Assembly (NCBI GenBank): GCA_004299305.1
Contig: SCPZ01000099.1
Span: 22,455 to 86,454 of the forward strand
Origin: Methylobacter sp.
Lineage (GTDB): Bacteria; Pseudomonadota; Gammaproteobacteria; Methylococcales; Methylomonadaceae
DNA length: 64,000 nucleotides
Direction of reading: 5' to 3'
In this document: piece after piece, positions 1 through 10,058 of the stretch
How positions within the stretch are numbered: the first letter of the stretch is position 1
Layout: every line of letters starts with the position of its first letter
Notes under the pieces: model-generated
Databases searched by the model: none
What the model saw: the letters and a program-made list of their open reading frames with translations, nothing else
What the model was told of the DNA's origin: nothing
Position numbers and translations under genes: made by a program

Positions 1-150
1 AGAAAGTGAGTTTTTTAAGTTGATTTGTGATAGCCGTGGTAATTGATCCGCAGTAAACTGCTAATAAATGTACTATCGCTCTTACGCACTTCTGTTGTTA
101 AAAACGCGCTTATGTTATCATTGGCGGTTTTAAATACTAGGATTATATAA
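1..150. other. Upstream region of infA
   Basis: Non-coding leader of infA. A purine-rich AGGA lies about nine bases before the ATG and is the likely ribosome binding site. No confident -35/-10 pair can be picked by eye. Confidence 0.5.
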
Positions 151-369
151 ATGGCTAAAGAAGATCAAATTGAAATGGAAGGGAAGGTAATTGACACGCT
201 TCCTAATACCATGTTTCGCGTCGAGCTGGAAAATGGTCATATCGTGACTGCACATATCTCAGGAAAAATGCGTAAGCATTATATTCGTATTCTTACCGGA
301 GACAGCGTCAAAGTTGAAATGACTCCCTACGATTTAACCAAAGGTCGTATCACATTCCGTATGCGTTAA
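151..369 (+). CDS. infA: Translation initiation factor IF-1
   Basis: Encodes the 72-residue OB-fold factor that binds the ribosomal A site on the 30S subunit and helps IF-2 and IF-3 select the initiator tRNA. The protein starts [13 protein letters not shown] and ends ITFRMR. It is full length for the family and has the conserved core around [16 protein letters not shown]. It is convergent with clpA, the same neighbourhood (infA beside clpA/clpS) seen in E. coli and many gammaproteobacteria. A ten-base perfect hairpin directly after the stop separates the two genes. Identification is very secure. Confidence 0.98.
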   Translation: MAKEDQIEMEGKVIDTLPNTMFRVELENGHIVTAHISGKMRKHYIRILTGDSVKVEMTPYDLTKGRITFRMR

Positions 370-390
370 TCCTGTTATCGACAGGATTAA
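366..390. terminator. Hairpin between convergent infA and clpA
   Basis: A perfect 10-bp stem (TTAATCCTGT / ACAGGATTAA) with a five-base loop overlaps the infA stop codon and lies before the clpA stop. No long T-run follows on either strand, so it may be a weak or factor-assisted bidirectional terminator. Confidence 0.5.
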
Positions 391-417
391 CGCAAGTTCC
401 TTGATTAATTCTTCGTA

Positions 418-2691
418 CTAGAAGTTGGCTTCAGGGACAATCAAATCCGCGCTTTCTATAGCAAAGTTCAGTTCGTTATCTTTCACGTAAATTCGCACAT
501 GCCCGCCGTGCGCCAATTCGCCAAATAGTAAGTCATTAGCCAAAGGTTTTTTGATTTTCTCTTGAATGAGTCGCGCCATCGGTCTGGCCCCCATCTTCGG
601 ATCGCAGCCGTTTTCAGCCAACCATAACCGGGCATCGGCATCCAATGCCAGTGTTACGTGTTTGTCTGCCAGTAAGGCTTCCAATTCAAAGATGAATTTG
701 TCAACCACATGCCCGACAATTGAAATATCCAATGGTTTGAATTGGATGATGGCATCCAGACGGTTACGAAATTCCGGCGAGAAGCCTTTTTCGATGACCT
801 TTAGACTGTCGGTGGCATGATCCTGTTGGGTAAAGCCGATAGAGGCGCGGCTGCCTTCTTCCGCTCCTGCATTGGTGGTCATTACCAGGATGATGTTGCG
901 GAAATCCGCCTTTCGCCCATTATTGTCGGTCAATGAGCCGTGATCCATGACTTGTAATAACAGGTTAAATACATCAGGATGGGCTTTTTCCAGCTCGTCG
1001 AGCAGCAATACGGCATGGGGATGCTTGGTGATCTTTTCGGTTAATAGGCCGCCCTGATCAAAGCCCACATAACCTGGAGGTGCGCCTATCAGCCTGGAAA
1101 CGGTATGTCGCTCCATATATTCGGACATGTCGAAGCGAATTAACTCTACGCCCAATACCTTAGCCAGCTGCCGCGTCACTTCGGTTTTGCCTACGCCTGT
1201 AGGTCCCGCAAAAAGAAATGAACCGATGGTCTTTTGTGTATCCCTAAGGCCTGCACGCGATAATTTTATTGCTGATGCCAATGCTGAAATTGCCTCGTCT
1301 TGTCCAAAAACCAGCATTTTCAGGTTTTTTTCCAAGTTGCTAAGCTTGTCTATATCATTGGACGATACCGATTTTGCAGGTACTCTAGCGATTTTTGAGA
1401 CTATATCTTCTATTTCGGCAACATCAATAAGCTGTTTGCGATCAACTTCAGCTGTCATGCGTTGTTTTGCCCCTGCCTCATCAATCACATCAATGGCTTT
1501 ATCGGGCAAATGCCGATCGGTAATATAGCGATCCGATAATTCCGCCGCTACGCGTAATGCTTCAGAGGAATATTTAACGTCATGATGTTCTTCAAAGCGC
1601 GATTTAAGTCCTTTCAGAATCAGGATGGTGTCCTCAACGGAAGGCTCAAGGACGTCAACTTTCTGGAATCTCCGCGCTAGGGCATGATCTTTTTCGAAAA
1701 CTCCGCGATACTCCTGATAGGTGGTAGAGCCTATGCAACGCAATTGACCGGAAGCCAGCGCCGGTTTAATTAAATTGGATGCATCCATCACCCCGCCGGA
1801 AGCTGAACCTGCTCCGATAATAGTGTGAATTTCATCGATAAACAGGATCGAATCTGGTTCCTTATTGAGTTGAGTTAACAATGCTTTAAGTCGTTTTTCA
1901 AAGTCACCCCTGTATTTGGTTCCGGCAACCAGTGCGCCCAAATCCAGTGAATAAATCACACTGTTCCTCAAAACATCCGGCACCTGCTCTTCAACAATCC
2001 GTTTTGCTAAGCCTTCTGCAATAGCCGTTTTACCTACACCCGCTTCGCCGACCAACAAGGGATTGTTTTTACGGCGACGGCAAAGCGTTTGAATTGTGCG
2101 CTCAACCTCCGGCTCTCTGCCGATTAATGGATCAATTCGGCCTTTCAAGGCTTCTTCATTGAGATTAGTGGCGTACTTATCCAATGGACTGCCTGAGGCT
2201 TCGGCATCAGCATTGCCGGGTTCTGGCGGACGGCTACTTGACAAATCGTGATCGGGATCAATCTTTGAAATGCCGTGAGCCAGGTAATTAACTACATCCA
2301 GCCTTGAAATATCCTGTCTATTTAACAGGTAAACCGCGTGGGAATCTTGTTCGCTGAATAAGGCTACGAATAAATTAGCGCCGGAAACTTCTTTTTTGTC
2401 GGATGCCTGGACATGAAAAACAGCGCGTTGCAGCACCCGTTGAAAGCCCAAGGTAGGTTGGGTTTCCCGTTGAATGCCCATCGGAATCAGCGATGTGGTT
2501 TCATCAATAAATTGCGTCAACTGTCCGCGTAGAGCCTTAATGTCACAACCGCATGCGATCAAAATCGGTTGCGCAGAAGCATTTTCGAGCAATGCCAACA
2601 GCAAATGCTCAACCGTGATAAATTCATGCCGTTTATCATGTGCATTTTTAAAGGCGTTATTTAACGTCACTTCAAGTTCTTTACTTAACAT
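418..2691 (-). CDS. clpA: ATP-dependent Clp protease ATP-binding subunit ClpA
   Basis: AAA+ unfoldase that feeds substrates, including N-degron proteins handed over by ClpS, to the ClpP peptidase. It has an N-terminal Clp_N repeat domain (about residues 1-145) and two AAA modules with Walker A motifs GEAGVGKT and GPTGVGKT; Walker B of the first is LFIDEIH. I start at [14 protein letters not shown] rather than the longer track start because GGAG stands just upstream of this ATG and the extra 12 residues are not family-like. That gives 757 residues, essentially the E. coli length. It lies 14 bases downstream of clpS, so the two form an operon. Confidence 0.97.
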   Translation of the reverse strand: MLSKELEVTLNNAFKNAHDKRHEFITVEHLLLALLENASAQPILIACGCDIKALRGQLTQFIDETTSLIPMGIQRETQPTLGFQRVLQRAVFHVQASDKKEVSGANLFVALFSEQDSHAVYLLNRQDISRLDVVNYLAHGISKIDPDHDLSSSRPPEPGNADAEASGSPLDKYATNLNEEALKGRIDPLIGREPEVERTIQTLCRRRKNNPLLVGEAGVGKTAIAEGLAKRIVEEQVPDVLRNSVIYSLDLGALVAGTKYRGDFEKRLKALLTQLNKEPDSILFIDEIHTIIGAGSASGGVMDASNLIKPALASGQLRCIGSTTYQEYRGVFEKDHALARRFQKVDVLEPSVEDTILILKGLKSRFEEHHDVKYSSEALRVAAELSDRYITDRHLPDKAIDVIDEAGAKQRMTAEVDRKQLIDVAEIEDIVSKIARVPAKSVSSNDIDKLSNLEKNLKMLVFGQDEAISALASAIKLSRAGLRDTQKTIGSFLFAGPTGVGKTEVTRQLAKVLGVELIRFDMSEYMERHTVSRLIGAPPGYVGFDQGGLLTEKITKHPHAVLLLDELEKAHPDVFNLLLQVMDHGSLTDNNGRKADFRNIILVMTTNAGAEEGSRASIGFTQQDHATDSLKVIEKGFSPEFRNRLDAIIQFKPLDISIVGHVVDKFIFELEALLADKHVTLALDADARLWLAENGCDPKMGARPMARLIQEKIKKPLANDLLFGELAHGGHVRIYVKDNELNFAIESADLIVPEANF

Positions 2692-2705
2692 AAGCTCTCC
2701 AACCT

Positions 2706-3029
2706 CTACACTTCTTCCATCGAGCACATCAACGGATGTTGATGCTCTCGCGAATAGTCGTTAACTATATATACCTTAGTTTCAGCAACATCTTTAGAAT
2801 ATGTTCCGCACACACCCACCCCTTGCGTATGTACTTGCAGCATCACTTGAGTCGCCTTTTCTTCAGACATGGCAAAAAAATCCATTAAAATCTCAATTAC
2901 AAAATCCATGGGCGTAAAATCATCATTTAACAGAATAACCTTGTATAAAGGCGGTCTTTTTAACTTAGGCTTGGCTTCCTGAATAGCCAAACCGCCATCT
3001 TTATCTTTGAATGGATCAAAATCGGACAT
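2706..3029 (-). CDS. clpS: ATP-dependent Clp protease adaptor ClpS
   Basis: A 107-residue adaptor that binds proteins with destabilising N-terminal residues and delivers them to ClpA. The conserved core is plain: [20 protein letters not shown] followed by the helix carrying A-T-Q-V-M-L and then the [20 protein letters not shown] segment. The N-terminal tail is flexible and charged, as usual. It is the first gene of the clpS-clpA operon and is divergent from nudJ, with about 200 bases of shared upstream sequence. The ribosome binding site is weak. Confidence 0.97.
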   Translation of the reverse strand: MSDFDPFKDKDGGLAIQEAKPKLKRPPLYKVILLNDDFTPMDFVIEILMDFFAMSEEKATQVMLQVHTQGVGVCGTYSKDVAETKVYIVNDYSREHQHPLMCSMEEV

Positions 3030-3228
3030 AATCGTAATAATAAAATATTTGAGCTTCTAACATAGTGCCAATCTTGGTGAATTTCAACTCTTATGTTAGC
3101 AACAAAATAAACAAGGCTTATGCGAAAGGTTAACAACCTAATTGTATCTTTCTCCCTGCGTCTTCTTTTTACCAACATAATATCTCCAAATCCAGTAAAA
3201 TGTCAGCTTTCACAGCCGGAATTTTGCA

Positions 3229-3690
3229 ATGGTTTGGAAGCCACACGTTACAGTTGCCGCAGTTATTGAGCAAGATCGGCGATTTTTGCTCGTAGAAGAA
3301 GAAACCTCAAATGGACTTCAATTCAATCAACCTGCGGGCCATCTTGAACAAGGCGAGGATCTGATTGCTGCCGTCAAACGTGAAGTGTTGGAAGAAACTG
3401 CTTGGCGGTTTGAGCCCGAGCACGTTATTTCCATTCAACTTTGGCGAAAAAATCCTAAGTTTCCCAGCTTTGTTAGAGTGTGTTTCTCCGGTTATTGTCA
3501 TTCACATAATCCGATGCAACAACTGGATGAAGGCATAGTAGCCACTCACTGGTTAACGCGCGATCAAATCGAAGCTGAGCGCCATCGTCTGCGTAGCCCG
3601 TTAGTGCTTACCAGTATAGACGAATACCTCAACGGGCAGCGTCACCCCTTATCCTTGCTTAAATCATTTATTGATCTTGACTATGAGTAA
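3229..3690 (+). CDS. nudJ: NUDIX hydrolase, phosphatase NudJ family
   Basis: Probable pyrophosphohydrolase/phosphatase acting on nucleoside di- and triphosphates or thiamine pyrophosphate precursors, as known for NudJ. The Nudix box is intact: GHLEQGED followed by REVLEETAW, giving the G-x5-E-x7-RE-x2-EE pattern that binds magnesium. The length, 153 residues, equals E. coli NudJ. Its stop codon overlaps the mnmA start (ATGAGTAA), so the two are co-transcribed, as in E. coli where nudJ is also next to mnmA. Confidence 0.92.
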   Translation: MVWKPHVTVAAVIEQDRRFLLVEEETSNGLQFNQPAGHLEQGEDLIAAVKREVLEETAWRFEPEHVISIQLWRKNPKFPSFVRVCFSGYCHSHNPMQQLDEGIVATHWLTRDQIEAERHRLRSPLVLTSIDEYLNGQRHPLSLLKSFIDLDYE

Positions 3691-4846
3691 AAAAGTAATC
3701 GTCGGCATGTCCGGCGGTGTCGATTCTTCGGTAACCGCTTTACTGTTGTTGGAACAAGGCCATCACGTTACCGGCTTGTTTATGAAGAACTGGGAAGAAG
3801 ACGATGGCACCGAATACTGCACAGCAATGGAGGATCTCGCAGACGCCCAACAGGTTTGCGATAAATTGGGCATAGAATTAAAAACCGTCAATTTTGCCGC
3901 CGAATACTGGGATGAAGTATTTGAAGTATTCCTATCTGAATTTAAAGCAGGCCGCACTCCAAATCCCGATATTTTGTGCAACAAGCATGTTAAGTTTAAA
4001 GCCTTCCTGAATTATGCGATTGAAGATTTGGGTGCCGAATATATCGCTACAGGTCATTATGCGCGCGTGACTACGTTTCCAAGTTCCGTTCGTCCTGAGC
4101 CCTTCGGCTGCGCTCAGGAGAGCCTTGTCGAAGGAAGTCATGGGAGCGAGGACGAGTTCTTTTTGTTAAAAGGCTTGGACCCGAATAAAGAGCAGAGTTA
4201 TTTCCTGTATACGCTGGGACAGAAACAGCTATCACGCACTCTGTTTCCGATAGGTCATTTACATAAACCGGAAATCCGGGCCATGGCGGATAAAGCCGGT
4301 TTTGCCAATAGCCGTAAAAAGGATAGTACCGGTATCTGCTTTATCGGCGAGCGTAAATTTACTGAGTTTTTGCAACGCTATCTACCTACTCAGCCAGGTG
4401 AAATGCGCACCCCGGAAGGACAGACTATCGGCAAGCATCATGGTTTGATGTATTACACCTTCGGCCAACGCCAGGGTTTGGGCATAGGCGGTGTCAAGAA
4501 TGCGCCGGATGAGCCGTGGTATGTATTGGAAAAGGATTTGAAAAATAACGTGTTGATTGTTGGGCAGGGTCATGATCACCCCTTGATGCTGCATAATACT
4601 CTGGAAGCCAGTCAACTCGATTGGTGTAGCAATAGGCCGTTGATGGAGCCTATACGCTGTACTGCTAAAACCCGCTATCGTCAGGCGGATCAAGCGTGCT
4701 ATTTGGAACCGATAGGTAACGACAGATGCAAAGCTGTATTTGACCAGCCGCAACGGGCTATTACACCTGGCCAATCCGTCGTTTTTTATGATGGTGAAAT
4801 ATGTCTGGGCGGCGGGATTATAGAGTCTAAATATAATGAAAATTGA
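3683..4846 (+). CDS. mnmA: tRNA-specific 2-thiouridylase MnmA
   Basis: Uses ATP and persulfide sulfur to make 2-thiouridine at tRNA position 34. The N-terminal PP-loop SGGVDSS (residues 10-16) and both catalytic cysteines are present: C99 in NPDILCNKH and C219 in [10 protein letters not shown] start at [12 protein letters not shown] because the four residues before it use a TTG and are not conserved. The two cysteines are 120 residues apart instead of about 97 in E. coli. The surplus is a GC-rich repeat translated in frame after IATGHYAR (see the separate repeat entry). The gene overlaps nudJ upstream and the HEPN-like gene downstream. Confidence 0.96.
   Translation: MSKKVIVGMSGGVDSSVTALLLLEQGHHVTGLFMKNWEEDDGTEYCTAMEDLADAQQVCDKLGIELKTVNFAAEYWDEVFEVFLSEFKAGRTPNPDILCNKHVKFKAFLNYAIEDLGAEYIATGHYARVTTFPSSVRPEPFGCAQESLVEGSHGSEDEFFLLKGLDPNKEQSYFLYTLGQKQLSRTLFPIGHLHKPEIRAMADKAGFANSRKKDSTGICFIGERKFTEFLQRYLPTQPGEMRTPEGQTIGKHHGLMYYTFGQRQGLGIGGVKNAPDEPWYVLEKDLKNNVLIVGQGHDHPLMLHNTLEASQLDWCSNRPLMEPIRCTAKTRYRQADQACYLEPIGNDRCKAVFDQPQRAITPGQSVVFYDGEICLGGGIIESKYNEN
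4077..4145 (+). repeat. Palindromic repeat inserted in frame in mnmA
   Basis: The mnmA segment translating as [20 protein letters not shown] has no counterpart in E. coli MnmA. Its DNA holds a CCTGAGC / GCTCAGG stem around a CCTTCGGCTGC loop, followed by CCTT-gtcg-AAGG, which is the build of a mobile palindromic element. The added length is about 23 codons and keeps the frame. The protein stretch resembles the RPEPVEG-type repeats seen in other bacterial genomes; that match is from memory. Confidence 0.75.
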
Positions 4847-5270
4847 TTTTAAAAATGCCGCAGAACGCCATTATCGTGATGGAGAATTACTTTACACACA
4901 TTCATACTGGGCTAATGCTGATCAGTTTTACGGTTTGTCATCCGAATGCATTTTGAAACGTATCATTGCTGGTTTAGATCCAAGTAGCGTCGATCAGGCA
5001 ACGGGGGACTTTACGAACAGAAAGCATAGAAAACATTTTGACAATCATGATAGTTCCAAAGATTTATGGAGTTATTTTTCCATTACTTTTGCCGGGCGGC
5101 TTGCTCAGCATTCATTGCCAAGTGTAAATGGATTCAGCGATTGGGATATTTTTCAACGTTATGTCCACGAAAGCTATATCGACCAACACCGAGCGGATTC
5201 TCATCGTTTAGCAACTATTATTTTACATGAGCTATTTGATAACTTATTTGCTAATGGGGTGATTCAATGA
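4836..5270 (+). CDS. Small HEPN-like helical protein, first gene of a three-gene cassette
   Basis: A 144-residue, mostly helical protein of unknown function. The opening [19 protein letters not shown] and the following helix ending CILKRI look like a HEPN-type four-helix protein. Two R-x(4-6)-H arrangements exist: R65-x5-H71 and R124-x6-H131 in the last helix ([11 protein letters not shown]). The R-x4-6-H motif is the nuclease signature of active HEPN domains, but I cannot confirm the fold by eye. It overlaps mnmA by 11 bases and the ATPase gene downstream by ATGA, so translation is coupled. It sits where hflD is found in E. coli but shows no HflD similarity. Confidence 0.6.
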   Translation: MKIDFKNAAERHYRDGELLYTHSYWANADQFYGLSSECILKRIIAGLDPSSVDQATGDFTNRKHRKHFDNHDSSKDLWSYFSITFAGRLAQHSLPSVNGFSDWDIFQRYVHESYIDQHRADSHRLATIILHELFDNLFANGVIQ

Positions 5271-6565
5271 CTCATACCGTCAGGTTTCAAGACGCCCTAC
5301 CAATAGCCATCCAATTTACTGAAGAGCATTATGACTGTTTAGGGAAAGAACCTCCGGTTTTAATCCGTGATCTTTATGGAAAAATCCGCCTGTTTTTGCA
5401 CAGTGAACAAACTCCGCAACATAAAGCATTAGCGGAAAGCTTAACGGCTTTATTAGGGCATTTTTCTTATATTACCGATGCTGTTTTTATATATGAGCAG
5501 GATTTTTTTAACAGCAAAACTATTACTGATTCGCCTGATAAAATCCGTATTCCTGATACAAAACAACCTATTTACTTATTAGATAGGCAAATTACCGGAC
5601 AAGATTGGTTGCGCCAGCCCATACAAGAACAGCATCCACCCCGCGCCACTTTATTTGGTATTAAAGGCGGGGTCGGTCGTTCTACTGCGCTGGCTATCTG
5701 GGCCTGGGATTTAGCTAAACAAGGTAAAAAAGTGCTTGTTGTCGATTTAGATCTTGAATCGCCCGGTATAGGGCAAATTTTGTTGCCTCAAAAATATTTG
5801 CCTGATTTCGGTGTTATCGATTGGTTAGTTGAAGAAGCTGTAGGGCAAGCTGACGACCACTTATTGCGTGACATGGTTGCCACCAGCCCCTTAGCCGAAA
5901 CAAGTGAAGGCGTGATTCGAGTCGTAACTACCGCAGGAAGCAACGAACAGGATTACATTGCTAAACTGTCAAGAGTTTATATGGATATTAATCAAAATGG
6001 AGACACACTGGATTTTGCGCATCGACTCGCACGGTTGTTGCAGCAACTGGAAGCTCAGGAAAAACCTGATATTGTCTTGCTGGATAGCCGCGCCGGTATT
6101 CATGACATCGCCGCCATAGCGGTTAACCGTTTAACAGATATGGCATTTTTATTTGCAATCAATACCCCTCAGACTTGGCAAGCCTATCGTTATTTATTTT
6201 CCCATTGGCAAAAATGGAATGTTAATTTAACGACATTTAGAGAAAACTTGAAAATAGTAGCTGGAATGGTCCCTGAATTGGGACGAGAAGATTATATTTC
6301 CAGATGTAAAGAAGCAGCATATAACTTATTTTTAGAAACTATCTACGAACAAACAGCCGCAGAAGAACTGGATACGTTTAATTTTGCAGCAGACGATAAT
6401 TCTGCTCCTCATTTTCCGCTTGAAGTCTTATGGAACATAACCTTTCAAGAATTTAATCCGCAATCGGAAGATTATTTCAGAATCAATGGCGCACAATTAA
6501 ATGCCTGCTATGGCAATTTTCTACAGATGGCGACCCAACTCGTTTTAGGCGAATATATCTCATGA
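5267..6565 (+). CDS. KGGVGR-motif variant ParA/MinD-like ATPase
   Basis: A 432-residue protein with a poorly recognisable N-terminal region (about 1-125) followed by a SIMIBI P-loop domain. The deviant Walker A reads IKGGVGRSTA (K at 133), with Arg in place of the usual signature Lys-Thr. VVDLDLESPGIG (about 158-169) is the Walker A' region and IVLLDSRAG (about 269-277) the Walker B. This is the KGGVGR variant class found mostly in uncharacterised accessory operons. Four-base ATGA overlaps at both ends put it in one translationally coupled unit with the HEPN-like and second P-loop genes. Function is unknown; I infer a regulatory or sensing ATPase in a conflict-type system. Confidence 0.8.
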   Translation: MTHTVRFQDALPIAIQFTEEHYDCLGKEPPVLIRDLYGKIRLFLHSEQTPQHKALAESLTALLGHFSYITDAVFIYEQDFFNSKTITDSPDKIRIPDTKQPIYLLDRQITGQDWLRQPIQEQHPPRATLFGIKGGVGRSTALAIWAWDLAKQGKKVLVVDLDLESPGIGQILLPQKYLPDFGVIDWLVEEAVGQADDHLLRDMVATSPLAETSEGVIRVVTTAGSNEQDYIAKLSRVYMDINQNGDTLDFAHRLARLLQQLEAQEKPDIVLLDSRAGIHDIAAIAVNRLTDMAFLFAINTPQTWQAYRYLFSHWQKWNVNLTTFRENLKIVAGMVPELGREDYISRCKEAAYNLFLETIYEQTAAEELDTFNFAADDNSAPHFPLEVLWNITFQEFNPQSEDYFRINGAQLNACYGNFLQMATQLVLGEYIS

Positions 6566-7995
6566 GTGTTTTTCCAGTTGATGCTCTTCGACAAGCCTTT
6601 TTAACACTTCCTAAACAACCTAGGCAATCGGACAGCGAACCGATTGAGCTACGCTATTTTTATGCGCCTTTAAGCCATGCCAAGGCCCTGCATCCTGATA
6701 ATATGCTTGTTGAAGGTGTTTATGGTGCTGGTAAAAGTGAATGGTGCTTACAATTAAGTAAACTGGAGCGGCTTGGATTAATAGCAACTTTTTTACCACG
6801 GTCTGAATTAGAAAATGCCGATTGTAGTATTGGTTTTAGTCAAATGCTTTCTACAAATTATCCCAGCAAGGAAAGCATAGTAAAATTGTTAAATAATAAT
6901 ATTGATGCGCAAACTATCTGGAATACGATTATTGCTTTAGCTGTCTTAGAACAAACTGGTCACCCCAATAATTGGAACGATAAAATTAATTATTACGAAA
7001 AATACATTGACGATATTAATAATAGTTTGCAGTGTAAAGATGACGAATTATATGCATTAAACAAAAAACATATTGTTTTATTTGATGCTTTAAATTACGC
7101 AGCCGATGACAATAAAACTATAAAAAAATTATTAAAAGGCCTGTTACAGGCTGCTTTAAAGTTTCGTTCTTTTCGTGCTATACGCCTAAAAATTTTCATT
7201 CGTCCTGATATGCTGGAAGACTCATCTGTATATTCATTTGCTGGGGGATCGAAAGTTATTAATAATAAATTCTCTTTGGAATGGAATAACTTGGAGCTAT
7301 TTAATTTATTATGGCAATACTTAGGCAACTCCGCAGAAGGTGGAAAAGAATTCCGTGATGGGTGTGAACAACACTTTAACCAATCATGGAATAAACATCC
7401 AAATAGCAACATTTGGCAAATTCCAGATGAAATGCGTAGAAATGAAGCTTTACAGCGAGAAATTTTCCACGAACTCACTGGTGAATGGATGGGGGATACT
7501 CCAAAATCTGGTTATCCCTATTTATGGCTCCCCAATCATTTAGAAGACAGTCACGGCAAGGTTAGTCCATGTAGTTTTTTAGCAGCATTACATGAAGCGG
7601 CGGCTACAGATGATTTAATTGAAGAACAGCAATATCCTTTAAATTACCAAGCTCTTAGAAAAGGTGTGCAAAAGGCTTCTCAAATGCAAGTTCGCATATT
7701 CAATGAAAATTATCGTTGGATAGAAATATTATTAAAGGAAAAAGACATAAGCTTTCCTTGTGAATTTAGTGAGCTTGAGAGTTTTGAGACTAGATCAAAG
7801 ATTGAGGAGATTATTAATGAGCCAGGCACAATTCCACCGCCAAGTTATTCTGCGCAAGGTTTTGAAGGTATAAAACAAGATTTAGTCGATTTAGGTATTT
7901 TTCAATTAATGCATGATGGCAGAATCAATATGCCGGACGTTTATCGATTGGGTTACGGCCTAGGCAGAAAAGGAGGAGTAAAACCAGTCAGATAA
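6562..7995 (+). CDS. P-loop NTPase of the KGGVGR cassette, function unknown
   Basis: A 477-residue protein with Walker A GVYGAGKSEW (residues 52-61), a Walker B-like IVLFDAL (171-177) and a beta-strand LKIFIRPDM that could be a sensor strand, then a long alpha-helical middle. The C-terminus (LGIFQLMHDGRINMPDVYRLGYGL) looks like a winged-helix segment. The middle of the gene is clearly AT-richer than mnmA and purB, with runs such as AATAATAAT, suggesting horizontal acquisition. It starts in the ATGA overlap with the KGGVGR ATPase and is the last gene of the cassette. purB starts about 50 bases downstream with its own higher-GC codon use. Confidence 0.75.
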   Translation: MSVFPVDALRQAFLTLPKQPRQSDSEPIELRYFYAPLSHAKALHPDNMLVEGVYGAGKSEWCLQLSKLERLGLIATFLPRSELENADCSIGFSQMLSTNYPSKESIVKLLNNNIDAQTIWNTIIALAVLEQTGHPNNWNDKINYYEKYIDDINNSLQCKDDELYALNKKHIVLFDALNYAADDNKTIKKLLKGLLQAALKFRSFRAIRLKIFIRPDMLEDSSVYSFAGGSKVINNKFSLEWNNLELFNLLWQYLGNSAEGGKEFRDGCEQHFNQSWNKHPNSNIWQIPDEMRRNEALQREIFHELTGEWMGDTPKSGYPYLWLPNHLEDSHGKVSPCSFLAALHEAAATDDLIEEQQYPLNYQALRKGVQKASQMQVRIFNENYRWIEILLKEKDISFPCEFSELESFETRSKIEEIINEPGTIPPPSYSAQGFEGIKQDLVDLGIFQLMHDGRINMPDVYRLGYGLGRKGGVKPVR

Positions 7996-8040
7996 AGCTT
8001 AACATTTTTTATCCCACATTATTCTTCACAACTCGGATAA

Positions 8041-9408
<1,368 letters not shown>

Positions 9409-9423
9409 GTGGGTATCTTACCG

Positions 9424-9451
9424 CGCCTTAAAACACTGCTCTGATAAGGCG
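9424..9451 (+). terminator. Possible hairpin after purB
   Basis: CGCCTTA and TAAGGCG form a 7-bp stem with a 14-base loop shortly after the purB stop. No U-tract follows, so this is a weak candidate. Confidence 0.3.
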
Positions 9452-9641
9452 TATTTGCTGGAGTTTCAACTGTTTTTAAAGGCGTTGCCAGCACTAATAT
9501 TTGTTGGTATTGCAAAATAAATTACATGAGGTAAAAATATAGGGGTCGGTTCATAATAGTTTTCACCTTCTTTTCAAGGAAGGGTTCTCGAAAATCCGGC
9601 ATCGACAACAAAAATATAAACATTAATATGAGGAGAGAATT

Positions 9642-9980
9642 ATGAAAAAATTAGCATCTGTATGTGCAGGTTTATTATTTCTTTTAAGTACTTCTGTTTT
9701 TGCTGCAGAGAATTCCTCTGAAGCGCTGGAACACGCCAATGCTGCGGTAGTTCATGGTAAGGCGGGACATACGCCGCTTTTGCTTGAGCACGCAAAGGCG
9801 GCATTGGAAGATACCTTGGCGGCCTCCATAATAGCTAAGGGCGTGGCAAAAAACCATTTAGACGCTGGCGCTAAAGAGTTGCAAGAAGCTATTGATCAAG
9901 GCACTTTAGGCCATGTAGGCGTGGCCACGACACATGCTGAAGCTGCTGTAGAGCATATTAAAGCTGGCAGCAAGAAATAA
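9642..9980 (+). CDS. Secreted small metal-binding protein (SmbP-like)
   Basis: A 112-residue protein with a clear signal peptide (MKKLASVCAGLLFLLSTSVFA, cleavage probably after FA-AEN). The mature part is a helical bundle with repeats of the form EHANAAVVHGKAGH, LLEHAKAAL, LGHVGVATTHAEAAVEHI. This pattern matches SmbP, the small metal-binding periplasmic protein of Nitrosomonas that binds copper and other divalent metals through histidines. It has fewer histidines than SmbP. It has its own strong ribosome binding site (GAGGAGAG) and is followed by a strong terminator, so it is monocistronic. Confidence 0.85.
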   Translation: MKKLASVCAGLLFLLSTSVFAAENSSEALEHANAAVVHGKAGHTPLLLEHAKAALEDTLAASIIAKGVAKNHLDAGAKELQEAIDQGTLGHVGVATTHAEAAVEHIKAGSKK

Positions 9981-10006
9981 TTCGATATAGCTTCGATCGA
10001 AGGGAA

Positions 10007-10030
10007 GGGGCGGTTTTCCGCCCCTTTTTT
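10007..10030 (+). terminator. Rho-independent terminator of the SmbP-like gene
   Basis: GGGGCGG-tttt-CCGCCCC followed by TTTTTT: a 7-bp GC-rich stem, four-base loop and U-tract, 26 bases after the stop codon. A textbook intrinsic terminator on the plus strand, separating this gene from convergent lpdA. Confidence 0.93.
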
Positions 10031-10058
10031 GTAGTCATCTATACCACAATATTTACAA

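Noticed and set aside
2692-3228. Search for a tRNA-Ser gene near clpA, as in E. coli
   Set aside because: I find no cloverleaf-like sequence between infA and clpA or around clpS.
4836-5270. Identity of the first cassette gene as HflD
   Set aside because: Position fits, but it is only 144 residues and has none of the HflD sequence features I know.
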